Assembly: GCF_024323335.1 (NCBI RefSeq)
Contig: NC_066581.1
Coordinates: forward strand, 439,680,281-439,744,280
From: Lathyrus oleraceus
Taxonomy: Eukaryota > Streptophyta > Magnoliopsida > Fabales > Fabaceae
Length of the DNA stretch: 64,000 nt
Reading direction: 5' to 3'
Shown in pieces: positions 43,760 to 54,768 of this stretch (position 1 is its first letter; each line of letters opens with the position of its first letter). A program made the position numbers and the translations under genes. A model generated the notes under the pieces. The model had not been told where the DNA came from. It was given only the letters and a program-made list of their open reading frames with translations, and made no database searches.

Positions 43760-46271
43760 ATAACAACATGGGAATTGTTGAATCCATAGATTAAAGCTCA
43801 ATATTTAATCTAGAAAAGAAATCAGAGAAACAGTAAAAAATCAACAAGTATCTAAAAAAAGGAATAAACATAAAAAGGTTAAAAAAATGGTAAAAATAAT
43901 AGAACAATGACCTAGTGGGAAGCACCAGATGCCTCTACCACTGGGTCATGGATGATTAGTCATAAATCAATTGCACCTATAAATATATAATATGAATTTC
44001 ACTAGAAAAATGAAAATTGTAAAAAAACGGGACAAGTAAAACCGAAATATGCAAATGCTAGGGATTAAATCGACGACTTTAGGAATGCAAGTCGGCTTAC
44101 CACTCAACCATGATCATTTGCTTGCAACCTATGGCCATGCATAAATAAATATATTTGAAAAAAACATAAATTAAATGGAAGAAGCAATCAAATAACAAAG
44201 TCACATTCAGACTTAAAACAAAAAGAACATAGCAATGTTCATGGTCTTTTCTATGCTGCAGCCAAACACAACATATTTCTCATGAATGGCATTCATAAAC
44301 ATCTTGCTCACATATAAGACAAAATATTCAAACATTCACATATAATCCAACATTACCAACACCTAATACACCAATCATTCTCGACATCAATAATAATGAA
44401 AATCCAAGAGAGGAAAAAATTAGTGAAATGAGGGTAGGGGTAAGCATACACACGACAAAAAAGGTTACTCAGTGGCGGTAGCATTGAGGAAAGACGTTCA
44501 CGGTATTGTTCAGAGCTGGTTGAGTTCCGTTGTTGTGTCGAAGTAATGCGTATACCTTTACTACTTGTTGAGATGATAGTGGTTCACTGCATCCTGCGAC
44601 TTGTTGTGATTTGAAGATTCAGGATGAGAGACCACTCTATGTGATAGGAAAAATCCGCAACTCTGAAGATCCGGGAAGGAGAGTTAGCGATTATGTCGGT
44701 AAAATCTAATAGTGGTTTGTGCGATTTGTTCTTGGTGGTATGTTGCGGACGTTCCTGAACAACCGTGATGATTGTATGCGGTGAAAAGAGCTCGCTTTGT
44801 AAGGTGTGGTGTCGTGGTTATTTCGCTTAGATGGTGAAAATGAAGGGAGGTGATGGAGTTTGTTAACGGTGGCAGAATGAACAAGGGTTTGGTGATGGCG
44901 ACAGATCTAGGTGGTGGAGAAAATAATGGATGAATGGTGGTATGTGGAAAGTGAAAGAGGGACGATGAAACATAGGGAGTGGAGTGTGTAGTTTGGTGGT
45001 GTTAGACTCAGTAAAAGAGAAGGTAGAGAAGGTTGTATTTAAAGGTTGTTGTAGGTGCTCAAAGAAAATCTTATGGGTTGAAGAAGATAAGGGTGGTTCC
45101 TTTTTGTGTGTGTTCAATCGGAGCCATCATCTTTGTTTAGTGGTGGATATATTTTCTTAAGTATAGATTGGCGTACAAGTCTGAAAAAAAAGAGAAATTT
45201 TTTCCTCTATTTCCTTTTCTTCCCTGCCTGAGATTCTTATTTTAATTTCAAATTTTTTTTATCATTTCATGTGATCGGTCCCCTCTCATTACGGGTTTTA
45301 GCTTGGAACCCAAACAAACAATCCCTAAGTGGATAAAATGTTCAACAAAGGTCCTTGGTGAACTTACAAATCTACTCTTCCATAATTACAACTTACTCAC
45401 TCGCAAAAAAGACTTTCTCGAAAAGTACTTTGGCTATATTCTTAGGGAGAGAAAGTAAATAAAAGAAAAGTTTAGAGACGGAGTGAGAAGTGTGAAATGA
45501 AACATGTTTCTAGATGTTTTGAAATGAAGGAAAATACCTCTATTTATAGGTTAGTGGTTGACTCAAAAAGGAAACTAATTTAAGGCCAATTTATAACTTA
45601 TCAATCGATTAGAAACATATACCAATCGGTTGGTTTCCTCCAAATTAATCGATTACCAAGTTAAAAATAGAAAGAAAAGATATTTAGTTGTTACACCTCA
45701 TTAAGATGATGTCCTAATCACTTATGACATATTTTTGAAATTGAACTAATCGATTGGTTCAAAGTGCCAATCGATTAGCAAAGACAAAAGTTTGCCCAGA
45801 GCTTTTCAAAAACCTTCCAACTAATCTGGCACGACTTCACAATATTTTTGAAAATGTTTTACTGAGAAAAATAAGTTTTAAAATATATTCGTGTGTGTAT
45901 GATTTAGCCATTCACTTTTACGCGACTGCTCTTATGCTTTACAAAGTATTCACATAGACTAATCGAGATAGGGATTTATAAAACTTCAATAATTCGTTAG
46001 ATGATTTATTTCTTGTAGACACTTGCTTCAGTTCACTTGAGATAAGGCTTGAGTTATATTCCATTTTGTTGTCATCATCAGATAGTCTAATCCATCAAAC
46101 CCTAATATCCTAGTTTGCACCTTTAATCATTTAATCACTTATGCTTGACTTGTAATTAAGGACTAGTTGTCATCATTATATATCAGTTGTCATCAGCAAA
46201 AGTTGTTGCCTTTATTAAAGGCAATCAACTAGAATTAACCTGCAAAATAAGATTCCACATTTTCTCCCTGT
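43760..46271. other. Unassigned A/T-rich sequence
   Basis: No family-A or family-B similarity and no supported gene. The minus-strand frames at 44684-44884 and 44863-45117 are Ser/Thr/His-rich without motifs. 43910-44110 holds two tRNA-like patches. 45603-45776 holds four AATCGATT palindromes and one variant. GAACCCAAACAAACAATCCCTAA near 45307 looks like the end of some inverted-repeat transposon, but I find no partner. It may be old host DNA or remains of other elements. Confidence 0.4.
43910..44115 (-). other. Two tRNA-like patches, possible SINE or tRNA remnant
   Basis: On the minus strand, CATGACCCAGTGGTAGAGG (about 43937-43955) and CATGGTTGAGTGGTAAG (about 44096-44112) each resemble a tRNA D-arm/A-box. 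GTCGATTTAATCCC (about 44063-44076) follows the second, like a poor B-box. Neither folds into an evident cloverleaf by eye. Confidence 0.2.
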
Positions 46272-49200
46272 ATCACGGTATTGGAACAACCGAAAAAGAG
46301 AAGAACTAGGTGTTTGGGATACGATCCAAACAACTCTTGGTTCACAAGGAGGTACACGATGAAGCACAAAGTTATATTGTATTTGGCTCGAAGAATATGT
46401 ATATCACGTGGAGTGATTGAAGGTAGATTATGAATGCATCAAGGGAGATGAACGGAGTGAAGTGACCAAAGTCATAGAATTGAATATCTAGTGATAAGTG
46501 ACTGAAAAGGTATAATTTGAAACCGAAAGGTGAAAGTGTATTGGAATCCATAAGAGAAATGGGATTTATACCATAGAGATGTTTGGGTGACGAGCCAAAC
46601 AACTCTAGATAGAAATGTGGACTTTACGTTGGGCGTCCTAAAAGGATGTATATGGAATTCCAAAGAAAGTGTATTTAGTTGTCAAAGGAATGATATGTCA
46701 CTGGGTGAACAATTTATGATCGAAGGTAGGTAATGAATAGTGAAATATATGGATGAAGCCCTAAGGTGGAAGGAAGAATTTGGAGTATGCTCGCCAAGGA
46801 TTCGCATCCCCGTGCCTACGTATTCTCATCGTGCAATGAGAAAGTCAGAGCAATCGTAGTTCGGACAACGAGAATAGAAAGAGAGAGAGACATATAGTGA
46901 TAAAAAGTATAACTTGTACCAACAGAATGGTATTAAGGGAACCTACAACTGGAGGAAACTTGGAATCAAAGAGTAAACAAGCCTCTCAACCAAAGGAATG
47001 AATTGAATGTCTGGGTACGATCCAAACAACTTTCAATTCACAAGATGAATTGGTGCTACAACGTCTCAAAGGGGTAAAAGTGGGGCCTAAGAGAAAGTAT
47101 TGTGGTGTACAAGGAAGAGTATATCACTGGATGGGGAACAGACAGTTCGAGATCAACTAAGAATAATATCTTGGATACAAGGAAGGGATAGACTCTTAAT
47201 CGAAGAGCAAAGTGGCGTCTTAGCCGAAAAAGAATGAATTAGATGCTTGGGTGATGTTCCAAACAACTCTCGATTGATGAGGTGGACTATCATTAAATCA
47301 TCCTAAAAGGATAGGCAAGGAGTCCAAGGAGAAGTATGATTGATCTCAAATGATGGATTGATAAATAGGGTAGCTCGCGAAGAAACTGGGTTCCCCTGCC
47401 TACGTATCCTTATAGTGCAATAAGGAAATCAAAGTTTTCGCAGTTCAGTCCACTAGGGCTGAAAGCGAGACGATTGAAGGCAAACAAATATGATTGGATG
47501 ATTGAATATAAGTGAATAGAAATGAATAGAGTGATGAATGAAGTAAGGGAATGAAGTGACAAGAGACTTGATAGTCGATTGATAAGAATCACACTAAAGT
47601 CTATGAATAAGGACGAGCACTTAGAATATTTAGGTCATACGCCTCATACGCAAAGTCGCTCTAGACGAGGATAGGAGAGATCCCGTCTCGTCATATCCTA
47701 TTACTTAAGGCTCGTAGCGCATGATACTTCTCTTAACTGATAAGGTGTTGGTGAAGAATCTTCATTGTTGATCCTTGTGTTGATGTTGATCTTGTATGAA
47801 GAAGACTTGGTGGTTTAATCGATTCGAATTGCACTAAAGTCTATGAATAAGGGTGAACACTTTGAATATTTAGGGCACACGCCCCATACGCAAAGTCTCT
47901 CTAGACGAGGATAAGAGAGACTCCGTCTCGTCATTCTCTATTACTTAACACTCGTTTCATACAACTCGAATTGTGCTTACCAAGTGTTGACCTTTGATTT
48001 ATCTTGTATAATTCACTGCTTGGTGTGATTGAGGGTGCCTTGATTGAAGATCTTGACTTAAGGCTTCGAGCTCCACAGCTTAGAAGAAAAGTCTTATTAA
48101 GTGACCAAGGGTCTTTTGGTCACTCAATTTAGACTATGAGATTATACAAGTTCAAAGGATTTAATTGATCAAAATTACTTTTGATCAATTCAATCGGAGG
48201 GTTTGATATGATTTAGGAACTAGGTAAGACCTAATCTAATGGTTAGAATTATTCACAAGTTAATCCTAAGGGAACATGTAATTGTTAATCGAACTTGACT
48301 AAAAATTCTATGTTAATTCCTAAAGGAACATGTTATTATGTGGATAAAAATGTCCAAAATTACCCCTAAAGGGTAAAATGGTCTTTTGACCATTTTAGTT
48401 ATTGAATCAAGAATTATAATTATGAAGATTCTAGTTAAACTCAATTATATTCTAAACTATTCTATTTCTAAATGGAATTAAGTTCTAAAATACTCCAATT
48501 TCTAAAATTGTTAATATTCCTAAAAAAATTCTATTTCATCAGATTTATAAATTTTCTAATTTAAATCAAGAATTTTAATAAACCTAATAACATTTATAAC
48601 ATTCTAAAAATGCTAAACCTAAATGAATTCTAATATTTTTAACAAACTATTAAACTAGTCAAAACATTATTTAGGTAAATTCTAAATACTCTAATTACTA
48701 ACTAATTTCAATCCCTATTTCTAATCAGCAGCACAACACCAACAAGCCCAAAACAAACTATGGATGCGCCCATTTGGAAAGAGTGGGGGTATAGGCCCGG
48801 TTTGAGGGTGTGTACCAGTAACATCGGATTTGGGCCTTGTCAAGGGTCCCCTATTCATCTAAGCCATGGAAATAGGGGGGTGAAAGGTAAACCCGAGGGT
48901 TTGAATGGTAAATGCATGGGCCTAAGAGGAATTGGCAGGCCCAAACGTGAGGTTAGGCGTGTTGAAGAGAGGAGAAGCGAAAACGGAATCAGAGTGAATA
49001 AGCTTGAAGAATCGAAAATGGAATCCGAGTGTTGAAGAAGAGAAACAAAAATGGAATCAGGTCGGTATTTATATATCCTTTTCTACTACTTCTGTTAGTT
49101 GGTTAGAACCGACTCAGTTGAGTCAATTTTGTTAACTCACTAAGTCGACGATTATTCCTAATTCCAGAAACTTCCCTGCATTAAACCTGTTGCGTTCTTG

Positions 49201-50611
49201 TTTTGCAGGGCTTCGTGTTTTTTTTTTGCAGCTAAGTTGTGTTTCAGCTTTTTCTTGTCGTTTTGGAACTTTTGGTTACCATTGCTGTTTTGGTGCGTAG
49301 GGAGTAGCTTATGGTCGTTTTGGAAATTGTTGGCTTTATGCTGCGTTTTGGTTCCTCATTTTTCGTTTATGCGATTGGTATTTGCGTTCAATTCATTGCA
49401 TTTTGTTGCTACTGTTATGTTGTTCAGATTTGTTGTGCGCTTTGTACCTTAATCACCCGCGTTTTACTGCGTCATGGTTGCAGCTTGTGGAAAATTGTAC
49501 TTCCTTTCTTTGTTGTCATTTCTGCTATACACCACCAAAAGTTAAGTAACAAGTGATAATGATGGATTGGATTTAATTAGGTAAATGCTTACAATGTGGA
49601 TAATGAAATTGGGACTTACGGTTTTGAAAAATGGATCAAGTTAAAATGGATTATTTGGATTAGTAAATGAAAAAGGATTTGGATTGGTTTATGAATGGAC
49701 TTTCTAAATGGATTTGTTTTTTTTTTTTTTGTTAATGGTAAATGAAAAAGGATTTGAATTGGTTTATGGATATTACTATGAAAATGGATTTAAAAAATAG
49801 TTAAGGATATTGACTTTTGGTTTGCAAATGGATGATTGCCTTGGAAAAATAGATAGTTGGATATTTGGAAAATGGATATGCTCATGGATACTGATGAGAT
49901 TGGACAATGTTAAATTGGACTAGATGTTAATGGGCTTAAGGAATTTGGATATGGGCTGAAATTTGTAAACTCATGGGGAATTTTTTTTATGATAAAAATA
50001 AATGGCCTATCCACAAATAATACCACCATGGCTAATTAATCGAAACCTCCATAATAAAATCGAAACTTCTACAATTAGATCAAAATCAATTCGAATCTCT
50101 AAAGTCAATAAAAATCGATTTGACCTATTCACAATTAATTTGAAAGAAAAAAATGAAACGATTATGGATCACTTGATTAAGGATTTAGAGGTTAATGATG
50201 TTTGACTTTGTTCAACCGGTTGACCAAAAAGTCAATAGTTGACCAGAAGTTAACCCGGGTAAAATGCGTATTTTCTTATGGACAAACGAACGTGGACCAC
50301 AACCGCTTGAACCAAGTGAACTATGTAAATGTTACGAATCAAACCAGATAAATATCAACCAAACCAAAGATCGTGCACAAAATTCTTGACTAGCAAAGTC
50401 ATGAATCAGGGTTTCAATCCATATGATGTGCAATACCATAAACTTCAATCCACACCGGCTTTGTTAACCAAAAAACCTTGAATCCATGATGTTTGCTAGT
50501 CAATGTTAACCATGAACGAATGCACATGAATGAGCATGAATGACGTTAGATGGATATTAAGTTATAGTCGGATGAAAAGTAAAAGGGAGGGCAAATTTTT
50601 AGGGTACTACA
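46272..50611 (-). repeat. E3 3' LTR (left end lost)
   Basis: Starts TGTAGTACCC on the minus strand at 50611 and is similar to the central LTR over most of its 4.3 kb, but shorter by about 2 kb in the U3/R part. It has two copies of the ~220-bp repeat (about 47585 and 47830) against three in E1. No gene is supported; ORFs at 48760-49035 and 49198-49556 are chance. Confidence 0.75.
49066..49075 (-). promoter_or_regulatory. TATA box of the E3 LTR
   Basis: TATATAAATA on the minus strand, 1.5 kb from the LTR start, the same U3 length as in E2. Transcription would run leftwards. Confidence 0.6.
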
Positions 50612-50627
50612 GTTGCCCCTATTTAAT
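50612..50627 (-). other. Polypurine tract of E3
   Basis: Minus strand GATTAAATAGGGGCAA then C before the LTR start. Same core as the other copies. Confidence 0.75.
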
Positions 50628-51499
50628 CTTCTTGAACCTAAATACAGGAATTACGGAGAATTTTCATGTATTTGAGGTTGAAGAGGATTAAATACCGATG
50701 TATCCAAAAATTTGCTTGACCGGGTGGTCACAATGCTGTTGAACAGGTCTTTGATATATGTAGGGCATTATGGTAGGGAGTATGATATGCATGGTGCATG
50801 ATGTATGCTTTATTATTATGATGCGTGCATGCTTGTCTAGTTAGATGCATGTCATTTATGGGGGATATGGTTCATTATGGTAATGGGAACTCCGACTCAT
50901 CATTCATGATCGGAAGATTAATATTGTAAGATCTCGGTAATGACACTGTTGTCCCAGATACACCTATCTGCTGGAGAACATCGGGCATAACAACCAATTG
51001 GGCAGTCATTTAGTTGTCACAGGTGTTCAAGCAAGGCTTTCGAACTACCGGTCATTTTTTTAAGCTTACGGAGTTTTACAGTAATGCATAATGTTTTCCT
51101 TTAGCGTAGCCTTAATTATTCCCCGAAATTTTAAGGCATTATGTGAATTGGAGAAATTAGTTATTTGCATACAAAATACAGAGGAAGAAAAAAGTACTTG
51201 ATAATATGAACCAAATTTTATTGATATGGAACTGTACAATACAATGCGTTCAAAGATGCAAACACCCTTGATGAAGGTGTTACAAAATATTGAAAAATAA
51301 ATGAAATGACAATGGGAAACATTTTTCATTGATTACAAAATTGGCCTTAGTCTGTTGTAGAATTTTAATCCCAAGACCTTGCTTCGATTAATGATGATTG
51401 GATTGATCGTTGACCGTCTGATATCTAGCTTGTATCGTAGTGTGCTCAAAGATCGTAGTCAATGCCTTTATCCCTAACTTTTGCTTGGACATGTCTTCT
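50628..51499 (-). other. 3' untranslated region of E3
   Basis: Similar in layout to E1 354-1199 but clearly more diverged. No ORF is supported. Confidence 0.6.
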
Positions 51500-51682
51500 T
51501 CTTTTCGTCCACCGGGATGCTCCTTTTTTCCTAAGTCGCCCTTTCGGGTTTTCGACTTAGCAAGCTTCATATTTGTTCCCTAACTTTTGCATGGACAATT
51601 CATTTTTTGGTCCATCGGAATAGCCATTTTTGCCTAGATCGATCTTGTGAAGATTAATTTAGCAGGCTTTTGTCATTTCTTT
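51500..51682 (-). other. Conserved hairpin module (E3)
   Basis: 51531-51560 has a perfect eight-pair stem CTAAGTCG/CGACTTAG, an AAAA bulge and CCC-GAAA-GGG. 51644-51672 has the second hairpin with inner stem ATCTT/AAGAT in place of ACCTT/AAGGT in E1, a paired change. Confidence 0.65.
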
Positions 51683-52935
51683 TTAGGCATAATATTTTTT
51701 GACTATGTTTACATTCACTGGAGATTGCAAGTCTTCCCCATCCATTGTTATGAGGATTAGAGCTCCACCTGAGAAGGCCTTCTTGATTACGACAGGTCTC
51801 TCATAGTTGGGAGTCCATTTGCCTCGCGGGTCTGAGTGAATAGAAGAATACCTTTTGAGCACGAGTTCCCCTGAGCGGTACTCACGAGGAAGAACTTTCT
51901 TATCAAAAGCTCGTTTGAGACGTCTTTGGTACAACTGACCATGACAAATGGCCGTCAAACGCTTTTCTTCTATCAGATTCAGCTGGTCATACCGTGATTG
52001 AACCTATTCGGCTTCGTCGAGGTCAGCCTCCATGATGACTCTGAGAGAAGGGATCTCGACTTCAATTGGCAGGACAACCTCCATCCCATATACCAATGAG
52101 TGTGGAGTTGCCCCAGTGGATGTGCGGACAGAGGTTCTTGATATTATTATTAGCTACTTCTACGGCGTCGTTCATCTTGGGCCGATATGGTGAAAAGCTG
52201 TGGTGCTCGATCTTAAATTCTTCGCACAACTCCTTCATCATGTTGTTACTGAGATTACTGGCATTGTCGTTGATGATCTTGTTAGGTATCCCATAGCGGC
52301 AGATTATCTCTTTCTTGATAAACCGGGTCACCACTTGTCGAGTGACGTTGGCGTACGAAGCAACTTCAACCCATTTCGTGAATTAATCGATGGCGACTAG
52401 GATGAATCGATGACTGTTGGAAGCTTTAGGCTCTATCATCCCAATCATGTCAATACCCACATAGAAAAAGGCCATGGAGAAGTCAAAACATTCAATGGAG
52501 TCGATGGCACAAAGATTTTGTCACCATATATTTGACATTTGTGACATCTTCTAACAAAGTTGTAATATTCAACCTCCATTGTCGTCCAGTAATACCCAGT
52601 CCGAAGGATCTTCTTGGCCATAACATGACCCTTTGCATGTACACCCTCGCAACCTTCATGTATGGATTTTATGATCGTACTAGCTTTGTGTCTACCCATG
52701 CATCTGAGTAGTACAAAATCATAATTTCGCTTGTATAACACATCACCGTTTAGGAAGAACTTGGAAGTGAGTCTTCTCAGAGCCTTCTTATCAGTAATGG
52801 ATATACCCTCGGGATATTTTCGTTTCTCCAGAAATGTCTTTATGTCATGGAACCAGGGCTTATCATCAGGATCTGCCTCGATTGCTAGACAGTGTGCTGG
52901 TTCATCTAAGTGGTCAATATGGATAGTTGGTGCTA
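51683..52935 (-). pseudogene. E3 integrase (broken)
   Basis: Integrase of a family-B element read right to left. The N part (about 52930-52460) has the linker DDKPWFHDIKTFLE, the zinc residues in IHEGCEGVHAKG and RRCHKC. One base is missing in the first catalytic motif (MWG-IDMIG, about 52455-52470), which shifts the frame. The second Asp is kept in IINDNASN and the Glu in DAVEVANN. A deletion of about 90 bases at 52136-52142 removes the stretch between the Glu helix and the HGYRTSV block. The GP motif block is present as YERPVVIKKAFSG, with Gly-Pro changed. The N end stops at the inverted junction. Confidence 0.8.
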
Positions 52936-54768
52936 TCATGATATGCTTGTGTTGGATTCTGAGATTGTGGAGCATAGATTTACGTTGATGCCAAAATGTA
53001 TGTCGATCAAGCAGAATTTGAGAAGAACTCATCCTGATTTGGTAGTAAAGATCAAAGAGGAAGTGTAGAAGCAGATTGATGTTGGTTTTCTTGTTACCTA
53101 TGAGTATCCGAAGTGGATTGCCAACATTGTGCTTACTCCTTAGAAATATGGAAAAGTCCGCATGTGTGTTGATTATATCCTGAAAGATGACTTTCCTCTG
53201 CCACACATTGACATGTTGGTAGAAAATATAGCTAAATTCAAAGTATTTTCGTTTATGGATAGATTTTCCGGTTATAGTCAAATCAAGATGGCACCTGAAG
53301 ATATGGAGAAGACCACATTCATTACACCCTCGAGAACATTCTGTTATAGAGTGATGCCTTTCGGTTTAAAGAATGTTGTTACAACGTACTAGAGAGCTAT
53401 GACCACTCTTTTTCATGATATGATGCATAAAGAGATCGAAGTGTATGTTGATGATATGATTGCCAAATCAAGTGATGAAGAAGAACATGTTGAGCATTTG
53501 TTGAAGTTATTCCAGCGTTTGAGGAAGTATAAACTCCGATTGAATCCCAATAAGTGTACTTTTGGTGTTCATTCTGGTAAGTTGTTGGGCTTTATTGTCA
53601 ATGAGAAGGGTATTGAAGTTGATCCTGCCAAGGTCAAAGCAATACAAGAGATGCTTGCGCCTAAAATTGAGAAGCATGTCATAGGATTTCTCGGCCGCTT
53701 GAATTATATCTCAAGATTTATATCACATGTGACTGCCACACGTGTGCATATATTCAAGCTTCTTTGGAGAGATCAGTCTTGTGATTGGACCGAGGATTTT
53801 CAAAAAGCTTTTGACAATATCAAAGAATATTTACTTGAGCCTCCAATTTTGTCTCCGCCTGTTGAAGGAAGGTCGTTGATCATGTATTTGACTGTGCTTG
53901 ATGAGAGTATGGGTTGTGTTCTTGGTCAGCAAGATGAATCTGGAAAGAAATAATATGCCATTTACTACCTCAGTAAGAAATTCATTGACTATGAGACTCG
54001 GTATTCTATGCTTGAAAAGACATATTGTGCATTAGCTTGGGTTGCTAAGCATCCGCGCCAGTATATGTTGAATCATACTACTTGGTTGATATCCAAAATG
54101 GATCCAATCCAGTACATCTTTGAGAAGCCTGCTTTAACTGGGAGGATTTCCCATTGGCAAATGTTGTTATCCGAATATGATATTGAATACCGATCTCAAA
54201 AAGCTATCAAGGGTAGTGTATTGGCTGATCATTTGGTTCACCAACCGATTGAAGATTATCAGTCAATACAATATGGTTTCCCTGATGAAGAGATTTTGTA
54301 TTTGAAGATGAAAGATTGTGATTAACCATTGCTTGAAGAAGGGCCAGAGCATGGTTTCCGTTGGGGCATGGTATTTGATGGAGCTGTTAATTCGTATGGT
54401 AATGGCATTAGGGTAGTGATTATTACTCCTCAAGGCACTCAATTTCCGTTTATAGCTAGATTGACCTTCCAATGTACGAACAATATGGTTGAGTATGAAG
54501 CTGGCATAATGGGGCATGAAGAGGCCATTGATCTCAGAATTAAATATCTTGACGTCTATGGAGATTCAACTTTGATCGTGAATCAGACCAAAGGTGAATG
54601 AGAGACAAATCAACCCGGTTTAATACCGTATAGAGATTATGCGAGGAGGATTTCAACTTTCTTTACAAAGGTTGAGTTTCATCATATCGCTCGAGATGAA
54701 AACCAGATGGAAGATGCTCTTGCGATGTTGGCTTCCCTGATTGTGGTGAAATTTTGGAATGAAGTCCT
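52936..54768 (+). pseudogene. E4: family-A RT, RNase H and aRNH fragment
   Basis: A plus-strand polyprotein piece. Order: CMSIKQNLRRTHPDL, MCVDY, FSFMDRFSGYSQIKM, YVDDM (53444-53458, both Asp kept), GFLGRLNYISRFI, RNase H (YLTVLDESMGCVLGQQDE, SMLEKTYCALAW, GRISHWQMLL), then aRNH (MVFDGAVNSYGNG, EYEAGIMG, YGDSTLIVNQ, ARDENQMEDAL). Stops are at about 53068, 53390, 53951, 54323 and 54600. It begins abruptly at 52936, with no gag or protease, and ends at 54768, where an LTR is inserted just before integrase. Similar to E2 along its full length but not identical, so it is a separate copy. Confidence 0.85.

Larger units (their letters stand above)
46272..52935 (-). mobile_element. E3: truncated family-B retrotransposon
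   Basis: On the minus strand only the end of aRNH/linker, integrase, 3' UTR, polypurine tract and a 3' LTR (50611-46272) remain. The LTR is cut at 46272, where similarity to 12206 starts abruptly, so the LTR terminus is lost. The other end stops at 52935, where an oppositely oriented family-A fragment begins. Confidence 0.8.

Noticed and set aside
44684..45117. Minus-strand Ser/Thr/His-rich frames as a small secreted protein
   Set aside because: No signal peptide, no second exon and no conserved motif; C/T-rich composition alone gives such frames.
45290..45330. Terminal inverted repeat of a DNA transposon near GAACCCAAACAAACAATCCC
   Set aside because: I found no matching inverted copy or target duplication within the unassigned stretch.
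48760..49556. Plus-strand frames at 48760-49035, 49198-49452 and 49311-49556 as host genes
   Set aside because: They lie inside the E3 LTR, near its TATA box, and have low-complexity Phe/Leu/Cys or charged composition without homologous copies in the central LTR.
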